From contig OZ026516.1 of NCBI GenBank assembly GCA_964019695.1, positions 83,965,188 to 84,029,187 of the forward strand: a DNA stretch of 64,000 nucleotides. The letters are read 5' to 3'. The DNA comes from Loripinus fragilis. Taxonomy: Eukaryota > Mollusca > Bivalvia > Lucinida > Lucinidae. The translations under genes were made by a program, and so were the position numbers. A model generated the notes under the pieces. That model did no database searches, was not told the origin of the DNA, and saw only the letters and a list, made by a program, of their open reading frames with translations. Shown one piece after another: positions 12,601-27,600 of this stretch; the stretch's first letter is position 1; each line of letters opens with the position of its first letter.

Positions 12601-15600
12601 CTGTCACTGGTACTCTTTAAAGTTGACACATTTGAAAAGAAATAAACAACTGAATGTCTAATCAAATATTTTGTCACCCAATAAATTATCTTCAAAATCA
12701 AGTACCCCTAGGAAATTTTTGGGGGTATTTGACAAAGAACCCTTGTCATGTCCTGGTCATAGTGATAAGACGATTTTCTAATTGACTAAGAAACCCATAA
12801 TTGAGTTCCTATTCATCTTTTATAAGCCTATAGTGCGTTTACTAAACTGCAAGGCTGTGAAGAACCATCCTAAATAATAAATGTCACAATTTTTGAAAAA
12901 TATCAGATCTTTCCAGAACGACTGAAAGACAGTACCCAAATTAAACCTAGTTGTGTGAAGACGTTCGATGTCAGACACGATTCCAAACATTAATGAGCAT
13001 CACAAAGAATAACAGGCCCATTGAAAATGCAATTTTTCAGCATAATTTTCTTTTCAAATGATTTGATATTCTATAATGAAGAACGGAATGAACTTTTTTA
13101 ACACCCTTTAGTATGCTCTATATTTCAGGCTCTAAGTAGTAGTGATTTGCTCATACTAGGGCGTGATCATAGTGTTGATGAAGCTTTGAGGTAAGATATT
13201 GTGAAACAGTGCTGAATGCAAATATTAAAGGTGATACATTCAGTTGGATGTTCATCATATACTAAGCCAAATTTATAACACAAGACTGTATTATCTATAA
13301 CAAAATCTCTACCCCAACTCATGTATTCAACCAATAATTTCTTCCATGCTACAGTTCAATCAGGTTACGCGTGAACAAGATCTGTTTAAGTTTATTGCAT
13401 CAACCCTTTGTAGACTGCAAACCCCTAAATTGGTACTTTATATATACAATGGAGCAACGTTACTTAACTGTATCAAACTTTAGGCAAACTTCCTTTTATT
13501 TACTCTACAAAGGGTAGGCCTTTCAGTTGGAAAAACATTATTAACTTGAATCCTACTAAAATGTATTAAGCAAACATTTGTATCGAACAGCATGGGCTAT
13601 GAATAAAAATGTGACTTTCAATATATAGTATTTTGTTGTTTATCAGCTGTATAGAAGAAGCCAAGAAGTTATACCCTGGAAGAGTATCTATAGATTTGAT
13701 ATTTGGTCGACCTGGACAGACTATTGATGGCTGGAAACAAGAACTTAAGCAAGTGAGGAAAACTTATTTGAACTAAATTTTTGGTGGCGGAAGATGATCA
13801 TGAATTTGAACGTTTCACATTCTGCAAAAACATTTTATAAATCTTTACAAGCAGGAAAAACATTTCTTTATCATGGCCATTGTGTAAGGCAGTAAAGCAT
13901 GTATGAGGTTTCATGTATGATATGTTTGAGTCTGCACTTTTCAGCCATGTTAGGATGCTTACTTAGATAAACCAGTACTAAGCACAGGTTAAAGTGTTTT
14001 CTCAAGGACACAACTCAGTGCTCCCATAGTGTGTACACCCTCTATTCTTTTCAACCGCAATTTACCCCTCTTTTCTAGAGTTTTGAGGGTTTAAATGCAG
14101 CGTCCACTTATGCTGCAATACCCACTGAGAACAGGTGTACTTTGTGATAAGTTTATTGACCATCCTAGGGTAATGGTGATTAATATGTAATCTAATGCCT
14201 GAAAGTCCAGGTATTGTCCAGCATGTTTCTTTATTGTTTTTAAACTTATTTTCATTTGTTAGTAGAAACTCAAAATGGAAGCTACTTATTAATTTTATAC
14301 CGAAAATCATTCAATCGTTTTCTTATGTTAGAATATAAAGATTGTATGGTATCGAATTTGTTTATATTTAATATTTACCTGGATTAAATGTAGAGTTTTT
14401 TTACTACAGAGTGTTGGGTTCATTGCTCTAAATATTGTTAGAGGCTAATTATCAAATGGAATGCTTTTGCTTAAAGAGAATGCACACAGTAAGGCTTCAG
14501 CCAACGACCCATCCATCTCAAGTCAAGCACTCTACCACTGAGTCACTGCCCTCAATGCCCTACTCCATATATGGTAGGGTAAAAACTGTTATTACATAAT
14601 CTATAAATTGGTGACATTTCATTGGTTGACATGTATGTTCAGTCCATTTGAAATTTTGTGATGGACACATTATGAGTTAGCCCCATGCAAATGTACTTAT
14701 ATACAAGATGCAAATTGTTTTGATGGTGAGCCTGAGTCCATTTAAAATTGAGTTTAGTGTTGTACTGGAAATAATTTGAATTTAAGCCATATAAGCATAC
14801 CCTCCAATTTGTGGGACATCGGCAAACAGTGCAAAACCATATAAAACACTGCAAAATGGGGTGTCTGATCAGGTTCTCCACTGTTTGCAAACATAGTCTT
14901 CTTTTAAAATTTGAATAGAAATGGGAAAGAAAACACAACAATCCTAAAATTTGAAATGGACTTGTTCAATCGATAAGGATGGGAAAATACATTGGGCATA
15001 AATGGGCTACTGTTGGAGATTAATAGAGTGCTTAACAATAAGATATGTTCCTTTTCATTTATCATTTAGCCTGGCTCAAGGACCTCTGACTGTGGTAATG
15101 GGAATCACAGTGTATAGCTGCCTATAATTTTGATAAACATTAAAGTCGATAAAATGCTTCCATCTTCATATAGAAGCTCGTTGTTGGTCTCTATTTAATA
15201 ATTTTGCATTTGATTTCCTATTTCCATGAATTACGTCTTTTTTTGCGGCTAAAATGGTCACTTTTTGTATTATACATGTAGGAAGTAGACAAATATTTTA
15301 AAACACCATTTCCCCCGAGTCCCAACTAATCCTTTTGCATGTAAGTGTGTTTGCATACTTAACACAATATATGTGAAAAGCTAGTTGGGACTCGGGGGGG
15401 GGGGGAATGATACCCTACAACCCAAAATTTGACGTCTGGGTGAGCCTGGACATTAGCATTTGAATTTTTGGTGTGCTCTCTTGAGAATCTTTTTTTCCAG
15501 TATAATAAAATAGTAAGTACAAGTAAGCTTCCTTTTCATAACCCATTAGTCATGAAATATTACAACGTTTTTAGCATATTTTTCTATAGATTATGAAAAT

Positions 15601-18600
15601 TGTCTTTTTACTAAATTCAGTTGGTAGATTATTTTGCACATATACTGTATCTATTCAATGCACATAAACTACATGGCCCTTGACTTGGTGTACTTTACGC
15701 ATGGATGAATGGTTATAGTACATTGATGCATAATATAACAACAGGTAAATACATTGTCATCAAGGTTGAATATAGACTACAGTTGCACTTCAAAATATTT
15801 CTTAACAAATCAGAAAGAAAAAGCAACAATAAAAATAATCATTAAAATGCTCATGATTTTGGACTTTAAAATACCTTCACTGTGATTTGTAATCGAGTAT
15901 TGATGATACAAAACCTTTAAACGTGGAAATAATTGATTTCTAAATGTTTTGGTGAAGTAAAATTTTGCAACCCCTTTGGTTGCGTATCCTGTTTTGTCTT
16001 AGGGGTCTGCCTGTCTAATTATAGCATTAATTCGTTTCTAATACATAAATCATTCTATTCAAAAGGATACCAGTGATATCTTATGCATAGGGAAGTTTTG
16101 GGAAGCATCTGAAAAACAGGCAGATACTCTATCAAAGTATCAGAGGTCCTTTTGGCTATGGCCGTTTTTTATAATGAGTGGGCCCAGGGGGCATCATATC
16201 AAACATGTTTTGTTAATGTGATTACAGATTCTTGAGATATGTGACAACCATTTATCCTTGTACCAACTTACATTAGAACGTGGAACTCAACTCTTTAAAT
16301 GGGTCCAAGAAAAGCGCTATGTAAGTTTACTAATTGAAATACAGTTGAAGCACATATAAAACGCTTTGTACATTTTCATTGTTATGCCAGTATCCGTATA
16401 CTTTAAATTAATAAATTATGCTGATATGTTTATTAAGGGAAAGTGTGGTGCGGTGTTATTTTTATAGTCATTTCAATGAGGAAGAGAGATGTGTTTGTTT
16501 TGCATAATATACTGAGCAAAAAACAAAGTTCACACATACTGTTATTATGCCAATGCGTGAAAGCACATATAAATCTTTATCATTGATAACATTATTTGAA
16601 AGTTTGGTCATTACGCTGTATGAATGGTGATTCAAATTTGGAGTTTTACTCCTTTGATGATGTCCACGATGCTTTATACCTAAAGGGTAGTTTTCAAAAA
16701 TCACAGATTAGAGGTTAAATTTTATGTTTTTCACAGCAGCAAGCTGACTGAATGACCAAAACTGCTACCATTTGTTCAACCAGGCATTTAAAGTGCAGTA
16801 TTTATCAATTTTCCATAGACAAACCACTTTTAATGTGCGAATTAAAGTTGTAGGAAAAGTGCTTTCATGTTAACCGGAAGTCGGTTTAAAGTTGGAATTC
16901 CATAGGGAAATACTTTAAGTAAAACTGGTGGAAAACAGAGTATATTCAGGCTACTGCCACCACGTCAACAAAGTGAAGTGATAATATAAGCAATATTACA
17001 GAAACGGTAATATTTAGAGCCTGGGTAATGAGGAACTGATGCAATGAAAATCACAATATTTTTTAACCAAATGGGAGAAAATATGCAACATAATCAATTT
17101 TAAATGGAAGTCCTTTTCTTTGTTTCATCATAGTGAGTTAATTTGATTAGATTGTTTCTCCATGATGATACATTGCCAAAGTTAGGAAGCCTCCATGGGA
17201 GCGTAACATTTTTGTACTTCAACAACAGCAGAATCTAAGCTAAGATTTGGTACCAGTAAATTGCATTTAAGCACCCCAGTTGCTTAGGCTGTTGTCCATT
17301 CTAAGGCGGCGCTTCTTTTGTTTTGTTTTTGTTGCTTTACGTCCCAAGTCAACAGCTATGGTCATTGCGGGACGGTCAGTTCATCTAACCACACTTATTT
17401 CCTGGGCAAGCTTGAACAAGCAGTTAACCAGTAATCGTGCACATACTTTCGCTTGTAACTGACAACAACCCTTCATGAATGATTCAGCGGAAGGGAGGAG
17501 AATGACCGTAGAAATTATTTCATGATTAATCTCCACGAAAGTATGGGACCGGGCCGGGATCGAACTCGCGACCCCTGGATCTGCAGTCAGCTTCGCATCT
17601 GTAACCAGACACGTTAACGACTGCGCTACGCGGCCCGGTAGGCGGCGCTTCTGTTGTTGTTGATTCGTTGTTAATTGTTACTCCCATTTTGGGATTCTGT
17701 AATTGTTCTTTGTTTTGGTGTGCGTTACTTTATGTCTATTCTAGTTTTGCAATCATCTTGATGGGGAAGAGAGAGCTGGTTGCTTTGCTTAGTTTGTCTT
17801 CCTGGTGTCTCTTCATTGTTGTGTGACTCTTCTTGCGGTGCCATGGGTTAGTCTGCAGTTTGTGATTTTAGTATTTCCTGATCATACTCTCTTACTATTT
17901 CTAAAATTGATTATTGAGCCAGAATCTGAATAAATTACTATTTTATGTTGATTGTCTTAGTTTCCTGACAACAAAGATTTTTATGATGAAATAATTTTAC
18001 TTCTGCACATGTGCAGAATTAACTTTATGCTGATTTTGCTTAGAAATGTCTTAGTGCGATAACTCTAGCAAGTGTTAAAAGAGGGTATTATTTGATCTTG
18101 CATTTTGCAGTTGGCTATGTTACAAATCATATAACTGCTAATCTGACTAATTCAATAAAACAATATATGTTTTATTATCCATTTCAGACATTGCCAGACT
18201 CAGATGCTATGGCAGATATGTATGAGACAGCGATTGATGTAAGTCAGATGGTGATTGAATACCAAGACAAATGAGCCACGACTCAAGATTTCCAACAATG
18301 TGGTATGTGCAACAAGCAAAGCCTCAGATCAGCCTGCGCATACGCACAGTCTGATCAGAGCCTTTGTTAGTGGCTTGAATATTCTATGAATGTTAAGCTA
18401 CTGACTGAACATCATTTGGAGTGTTTAAGCTTAAAAGGAGTCTGCACAGGCTCGTCTGAGGCTACACTTGTCAAAATGCCACATTGTTGGGAATCACATG
18501 TCGCCACTCAAATGTATATCCATGTGTGCTTCTTGGAAATTGGACTTCATGAAAAGGATCACACATAAAACGTTGCATTTATGAGCCGTGACATGTGATT

Positions 18601-21600
18601 TCCAACAATGTGGTATTTTGACAAGTGTAGAATCAGATGAGCCTGTGCAGCCTCCTTTTAAGATTAGAATCTCCAAATGATGTTATGTAAGTTGCTTAAC
18701 AGTCATAGAATATTCAAGTGACCAGCAAAGCCTCTGATCAGACTGCGCGTAAGCGCAGGCTGATCTGAGCCTTTGCTGGTCACACATACCACATTGTTGA
18801 AAATCTCATTTGTACTTATCACAAGGACAAAGAGACGAATTTTGCAAGCCTGTGCATCAACAAAGCCTTAACTGATAGTATACAAAAAGTTCTGGTCAAA
18901 CATTGAACCTATAAATACAATAGAAAGCTAGCTGCCCATGTACTTTTAAAGGGTGTCTTTATTCATATTCAATATGCACCCTTATTTCATAGTCTCACAC
19001 CAATCTCGAAAAAGCTTCTTTTATCGGAGAATATTTGAGGAAATAAGAGTGGATGTATACTCATGTCGAATGAAAACGCACCACTCTTAAGATGCGCATA
19101 TTTGTGGCCTATCAAAAGGTGTGCAAAATTATATTATTTATAATTATCATTTAGGACAAATGCAATGTTTTGTCACAAAAATATCAATTCCAGTGACTCT
19201 GTTAACACATGACGTAACGTCAGCTCAAAATAGCGTTATTCGCATTTTGGGCATACACAAAAAGACCCCTAAATCTTGTTTAAATGTTTTCTGTTTGCCA
19301 GTAGATCCCCTGTTATTTTGCCACAACTTTGACAGTTGTGACGCAACACCTAACGCTACACTAACACGAACAATGTCGCTATGTAAGCTTAAATATGGCT
19401 TTGTCAGACAAAACTCGACGTAAAATGTTTAATTGCGATTTCTACAGTCCTAGTGTTCTACACAATGCTCATTTCCGTCGTACAAACTCAAAAGCATGTA
19501 AAACGTCATACAAATCCTCTAAAGAAATGAGTTTGCATCATTAACGTCAACTTCGAGCTTGTCGCCAGCCATTGTTCGCAATGATAGCGTTTTAAATCTT
19601 CTAAAATTTGTATTCATCTGTTAGTGCGAGTATTATCTAACATTAAGTTCAACATAGCTACTCTTCGGTTTGTGTATACAAGCTTTTAGTGATTGACGTT
19701 GATCAAAAAATGTTGATACCTACGCTCCGTCTATGTTAACGACCCGCTACACGAGCAAGAAAACTTCTAGATACGACCTTGTGGTAATTTTGCATCAGTA
19801 AAAGAAGGATTCCTTGAATATGTTGATTTTACGTCTAGTCAAAAGTATGCTAGTGACGTCACATCGTGACGTTATAGCTTATTTCAAGGCAAGACGACTA
19901 TTCCTGGCTATCAATTTAGAGATTCTTTGCAATGGATACAAAGAAAAATGCGAGAATAATGCTTTTGAAAATTTTGACACATTCGATGTCTGGTTTGGTG
20001 ACTTTCTGTTTTGACGGTTGTTTTGTTAAACGTTTCCAGCACGTGTCATAGTGATCATTCCGTTTAAAAGACCCTTCAGTAACTTTACTAAATTGCTACA
20101 GTACAGTTAGACGCAATTGCAAAAATAAAATTTTATGTCATTAAAAAGGTATAGTCATTTTTGTAGGTGGTGCGTTTTCATTGGGCATGAGTATATGTAT
20201 ATCTGTGGCACACGCAATAATTAAAATTTATTACACAGCTTTCTCTAAAATATTGAATTTGATGGCATACTTGACCATATTTCTTTTCTGTTCACTAAAG
20301 TATTCTATGAAAAATTTATGTTCATATAATTTCAACTCGAGGCAAAAAAACAAAGTGAGTATGACCAGGAAATGGCACAGTCACAGACCACCCCACAGTG
20401 CTGTGAGAAAAAGACACAGAGTTCAGACAGCCACACGGCAGCAAAAACACAATTAAAGGGAAAACAACTGGCCGCCAGAAAGATGAATTCTCACTGATAA
20501 AAAATAAATATATTTCAATATTATCTTTTGATATCATTATCATGTTTTTTTTAAAGGAAATTAATATTTTAACAAAATTTGATCATGTAAATAGTTAAGT
20601 GATTTTAGCAGTATGTGACATGTCTTTTTTTTTATCACATTAAACATTTTTTCCGTTTTTCATTCAAATTATGCTAATCATAACATCGCTCAAAGCTAAT
20701 GACCTACAAGGGTTGATGCATCAATAAACACCAATTAGACAATCAACTTCGCAAAGCAAGAACCTAGCACAAAACGACCCTTACATAATGGGAGCAACAG
20801 CAAACAGTGAATAAAAAACAGAAGAATCTTCACCTTTGAATGGACAACAGCCGAGGCCTATGTGGGCTTAAAGATAAACAACATAAATAGATACCTTTTT
20901 ACAGAATAGCAATGGTATATGAGCCGCAACATGAAATTTCCAACATTGTGGCATTATGACAAGTGCAAATTCAGACGAGCCTGTGCAGCCTCCTTTTAAG
21001 CTTAGAAACTCCAAATAATGTTCAGACAGTAGCTGAACACTCATATATATATATATAATCTTCAAGCGACTAGAAAAGCCTCTGATCAGACTGCGCATAT
21101 TCGCAGGCAGATCTGAGGCTTTGCTGATCGCACATACCACATTGTTGGCAATCTCATGTTGCAGCTTATATGTAAATAAAAAGTTTGTAAACTAATTTTG
21201 AAAGAGTTGGCGCCATCTTGGCAAATTTTTCTTCTTGATAAAGATGGTGATTAGGTTTATAACCAGACATACAGACTGTCTGTTATATCCCACATTTTTA
21301 TAACATTGATTATCTTTTTGAATTAACCAGGAAAAGAAGGCTTTACAGCGATTCCTTTGAATTTATAAACTAAAACACCGTAAGAACCTGACTCTGATAT
21401 GCTCTGCCAGTTAATTATTCTGTATTTATTTTATGCTTATCAATGAAATTTAAGTCACATTGGCTTGTATGATAATATCATATCAATGCACTTGTGACTT
21501 ACATGTAGGTGATTGTTTTTTGTAATTTTTATTTTACGAACTAAAATATTTAATGTGCTAGTGAATTTTAACAAAAAATAAGTATCTTTTGTGTTTATAC

Positions 21601-24600
21601 TACATGGCTTTCTATAGTTTTTTGGAATTGTCATTACTCTAATTGATGACTATATTTACATTACCAAAGGTTTATTCATAATTAATGGTAGAATTGATTG
21701 GTCATTTTACACAGACATATAGCTTCAAATTTTTCCTTTGTAGATGCTTGAAGAAGCTAACTTGTTACAGTATGAAATATCCAACTTTTCTAGAAAGGTA
21801 ATTTTACTTTGAATCTTGGACGAATATAGTTCTTTAATGTCCATTACTGAAGTTGTGAACTAAGCCAGTAGTATATAAATGTTTCTTAAAAAAACATGGG
21901 AACAACGAAGGCTGAGAAAAAATATATAATTAAGGTTACTTTCTACCTAATTGGCTGGTCCAATAAGTGGAGTCCTTATAACAGGATATAATATAAGCCA
22001 TGACATGAGATTTCTAACAATGTTGTATGTGGGACCAGCAAAAGCTCATATCAGCCTGAGCATACTCACAGTCTGACCAGAGGCTTTGCTAGTCGCTTGA
22101 ATATTGTATGACTGTTAAGCTACTGACCAAACATCATTTGGACTTTATTAGCTTAATAGGAGGCTGCACTGGCTCGTCTGAGTCTATTGATGTCAAAATG
22201 CCACGTTGTAGGAAATCACATGTCACGGCTCAATTATCAGCAAACAAGTGAGTACTTTGAAGAAATATCACAATCACAGACCACAAACTGCTCCACGGCA
22301 CCGTGATCACTAGAAACAGAATGCAGACACAGAAAACATAGACATTCGCAGCAGCCAAGCATCCACTGCAGTCTTCCCCAGCAAGATGAACACAAAACTA
22401 GAATGGGCACTGAGAGCTATATCACTAAATAAGGATCACACAAAAACAACACGCACAGTAGGAGCAACAACAAACCAACACACAGCAGAGCCACCTTCTT
22501 AAAATGTACAGCAGCGGATACCACCGGGGGCTGAAATACACCCCACTGGTCCCATCTTCACCCAGCTTGCACAGGGGCCCCCAACTTATTCCATGAATTA
22601 TCACATATAAACAATCAAATCACATTTACTTACTGCAATGAAATCAAGAAAAGCACCACAAAAGAACAGATAGTCGGAGCTAAAAAACAGTTGAGCCACA
22701 AACGGAGGGCCCAGCAAAAGGCAAGTATCAGGTACCAACAGACTGATAAAAGTGTTATGTCGGGCTGTACTTCAGTTTAATGCCTGGCCCACCATCGCGC
22801 AATTAAACCATAGCTACAAACCATGACTTGATTTACAACCAGCAATGCAGACTGTTGCCCAAAATCCATGTTATATCCCACTCTAGAATAACTTTTCATT
22901 TTCTTTTGAATTGATTAGGAAAAGAAGGCTTCCCAGCGATTCTTTTGAATTTATAGCCCAAATCGCCATACGATACTGGCTCCGATATACTGTGTTGCAG
23001 AATAGTTTCAAAACCAACAGTGTATGTTACAATCAACCCAGAGTGTCACAGCCATAGGATAGCCATTTCTGGTCATACTCACTTGTTTTTTATGAAGTCA
23101 AAAATTTGTTTCTACTGATGAAGTCGCAAACATAAGAACATATTCTCTTAAAATGATTAAGCTGAGAAATATAAACAAAATTAAAAAGAGAGAAAGGATT
23201 GATCCTTAAGTCAGTATGTGCATGAAGAATTTTAATGATGAAAAGGCCATTATTGTAGTATGGTTATCCAAGGAGTTTTAAAATATGTAAAATAAATTAT
23301 TAGGAATAGTATTGGGGTGCTTATGAAAGGATGTGTTGATTGCCAAATTTTGTAATATAAATAAATGTTTCATAAAAAAGAACAAAGAAGTATGACGAGT
23401 AAATGCCACATCACAGATCAACCAAAGGCACTGTCAGGTAGAGACACAGAACATAAGCACACAGCATGAACACAATTAAAAAAACAACCAGCTCATGCGC
23501 GGATCAAGAGGGGGGGGGGGGGCAAGGGGTCCAGACCCCCCCCTAAAAGACCACAAAACTATAGAGTTTCCTAACAATACTGGTCCGGATTTCTGAAAAA
23601 TTACCAAGCTACCTAGCTAGCATTCAATGATTGGCCACCACCGGCCCGCTAGCCAAACGCCATTAAACGCTTTTTAGTGGTTTTTTGGATCTTCTCTCCC
23701 CTCATCAAAACAAAACGTTGTCAGAGTCCCCCTCCGACAAAACTTTCTGGATCTGCGCATGCACCTCTCTCTCTCTCTCTCAGAGATGATTGCCATACTG
23801 GAATGAACATTAAGAATTACATCTCAAATCAAGGACCAAATTCAAAAAACTCAACATACAATAGAGCATTAATAAACAGTGAATCAACAATGGCAGAAAA
23901 ATATTGGTTCAGATATTTACTGAAAGTCTTGAAACTTATGATGGCACACAGGAGTAACATGCAGATGTTTTCCAGGGTTCTGAGAGTATTCATAACCAAG
24001 CGTACTGGCAAGGAAGTCAATATATTGGAATTGGACCAGGTATATTTTGCTTCATATTATTTAAACAAAGTATGGTTAGTATTTAGGCTAGTATTTACAT
24101 AATGAAGCTATTTTTGTCCTCCACTTTCATTGCTTTGCCCAGTTAAATACAATATAACATATGTCTAGATAAAATAAATTTGAGTGCAAAATTGTTATTA
24201 TTTTCTTATCAATCCTTTTAAATATATGTTTTGGGCGCTCAAAAGAACTGTCTCATTGAGACAGTTCTTGCGAGTACCCACAACATATGTTATGGTTGAG
24301 AAATAGGAAAATACTTTATTTTTTATTACGCACTCTTATCTTAAGGCTTGATATAGTCTTGATGGCTCTGATAGCGTTCAGTCACTGGTAAAGTTTAGGT
24401 ATATTTGGAATGCATGGGTTGATCTCAGAGCCATGCTTTTTTTCGTTTTCCCATTTTGTATCAAAAGATATAATTTAGGAACTTTAAGGAACCCTCTCAT
24501 AGTGGGAGTCCTGTGAAGTACCCACAGCATATGTGTAAATAGAAAATAAGGAAATTAACTGACTACCGCCCTGAATATTCTTTGTATATTCCCTCATATG

Positions 24601-27600
24601 TCATGTTATGACCTGAATGAAAAATAAAGCAATTTGTATTGTATTGTTTTGTATTAATCAATTTCAATTTGAATATCTAAAAAATCATAGCTACTTGTCT
24701 TATTCTTTTAATTATTCTTAGTAACAGATGCATGTTTGGTTACTAGAAATACATCTTTTGAGTAGATTGTTCTTAAACAGTTTCTGATAAGTCTTGTATG
24801 CTTGAAGATAAACAGCAGCTGGAAATGTAGTAAATATGAAACCCTGTATTATTAACCTAATTGGTCACTGTAAAGGTGGCTAGTCGTGAATGGTTAATTA
24901 GGACTGATCTACCTTAGACGTAGGTAAAACCTGAAGATGAGGCGTGATTTTATTCGAAAGTAGCTGTATCATCTTGTGCCTTATCACGGCAGAACAGTCA
25001 CAAAACTTACCATTTCACCCTTAAAACACCAGCACAAAAACTGCATCCAAAATGTCTGTTTATTGATCAACGTAAGCATATAGGCAAACAGTGTGGATCC
25101 AGCTCAGACAGTCTGATCTGGATCTACACTGTTTGTCGAAGAGGCTTCAAAAACATTTCTGCAGACGACAAAATCAGACAACTATTGTTGAGGTTGGTGC
25201 TTTAAGGGTAAATAAATGTGATTTCAGTTTATATAAGGTCACTATTTTCATAAAATGCGCGCACGTTTGCACGGATCAAAAAACTAATTAACTCTTTACC
25301 AAAGATATGAATAATTAAGTTGCCCCCTTTCCAGGGACCCGAAAGCTCAATTATACAATTTTGCACTTGTATCCTATTTGGCAAAGTCCCTAGCATTTGC
25401 ATAATTGTAAAGTGCATCAAGATGTCTACTGTGCAAATGAACAGAAGGGCATATGTACCCATATAAAACAGATTCAAGTGACTGGGCAGTACTTTAACAT
25501 CTAACATGCGACATAGAGAACATAAATGCATGAAAACATGTTTGATTCACAAACTACTCATACTTGCCTTTATTTTAAGGAGCTCATGGGAGGTTTTTTC
25601 TTAGGAACAGACCAGGTACTGGTGCAAATTTGAGAGAGGCAAGGATACAAACTCTGGAACCCCCTAACTGGTTATTTGAGGTTGAGAAATATGGCCACGC
25701 AACACGGAAAATCGTTGTACAGTCTGTGCAGGATCAGTTGGAGGAGGTTATTTCCCTTGGATTAAGAACTGTTGAAGGTGTCTTAACATCGGTAATGCTT
25801 TTCTATAATCTTTGGTGAATATTTTCAGGATTTTCCTTTACTAATGATATTGATGTTGATTTCCAAAACAAATGGCTATTATATACAACTTAGAGGATGA
25901 TTTTCCACAGAAACAAATGTGTTGGCTACTCGTTGGGGTGCAATTTAAGCACACTGTGCAGCTTTATAACTTGTATAGGGTCCTGTAAGAAAATTTTGGC
26001 ACTTTATTGATATTGATTAATTCTGTTACCGATCTTTTCGGTTGTAACGTCACTCCCTAAAGCGTAATTCTATTCGACTTAATAAGCTTTAGGGAGTGTT
26101 GTTTCCACCAAAAGAGCTGTAACAGAATTGTCTAATTCTTTGATTCAAATATATTGAGAAAAAGTCTTTGGAGTTCTTTAAACTTATGTTATCCTTAAAG
26201 GGGAAAGGAAATATTTTGATATGAAGAAAGAAGCCAAAAGGGTAATTTTCTTAAAAGCAAAACATTGTTTAAAGTCAGAAAACTTCAGTGGCATGTTGTA
26301 ATGTAATAGGTATAATGCAACAATCACAATATATATTATTGAACACTAAATTTCATTGCATAAAAATAAAATTGCCTCTAACAAATAATGCATGTGTCTT
26401 TTTCATGATGTACCACTAAAACTGACGATGCACAGCTATTTAATAAGGTCAGATATCTAGGTTTTGACCTCAAGCTTAATTTGCTTCCCTGCTGTGTATG
26501 ACTACTAGTAGTGAAGCAAATTGCGAGACTGTATAATGTACAGGCTTATCTTAGCTGACATTACATGCATATGCAATACGAAGAGAAATTTCATGAGCTG
26601 GTGCAAATACTTCACATTTAATGAGACACCTCAGATTCATATATTGTTTCAGAGATGGGAAAGTCTTTCGATTGATTCACTAGAGACTGTATTTGGTGAG
26701 AATCAGATGGTGAGGTCGCTAATCGAGAATGACTACTTGGTGTTTGATCAAAAGTAAGTTTTTAGGAAAGAATAACATTTATTTATGCTTTACAAGTGTT
26801 AAAAAGCTGTTTCCATGTCTGTGCAGCCTCTGTGTTAACTAGTTCAGTTATATAAGATAAGTATGTTGATAAAAATTGTTTTTGCATTATCTCCATCTGT
26901 ATTTCACAGGGCACAATATTAAACATTTTTTTCACGTTACTGGTTTTTTGGCTAGAAGACTATTTTTAATTCTACTCTGGTAAAAATATTGAAATACGAG
27001 TAAATTGAAAGAAAATGTGTAAATATGTTGATAACAAATATTAGAGCTGTTCTCATCATGATATATCTTCATATGCGTTTCATAATGAGTAAGAACACAT
27101 AATTAAGGAATCTGATCTGAATTCTTCATGAAAAATTTGCAGTTTATGGTTTGACTAGGTTGCTTGACTACATCCATGACTCAACTATAGCTGCAGCTAG
27201 TGACAGACCACACACAAAAGCTGGCTTTGTGTAATGGTGTAGCAAATACAAGGTCATTTATGAAGTGAAACAGTCAGTAGCTAAATTGCCTGTTATTCAT
27301 ATGGTCTGGCAATATAGATTAAATGGATATTAAAAATAGTAAGTGAGTATGATCAGGAAATACCACAATCACAAACTGCAGACACCCCCTTGGCACCGCG
27401 AGGAAGAGCCACTTAACCATCACGAGACACCAGGAAGACAAATTAAGCAAAGCAACCAGCTCTCTCTTCCCCATCAAGATGATTGCAATACTAGAATGGA
27501 CATAAAGTAACGTACAACAAAACATAGAATAATTAAAGACTCCCACAATGGGAGTAACAATAAACAAAAAGTCAACAGCAACAGAACCACAGCCTTAGAA

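Noticed and set aside
19121..19423. 100-residue open frame
   Set aside because: It sits in a non-autonomous TIR candidate and shows no recognisable domain.
23677..24102. 141-residue open frame on the + strand
   Set aside because: It overlaps RSAD1 exon 11 in a different frame and a MITE; the real coding frame there is the 64-base exon.
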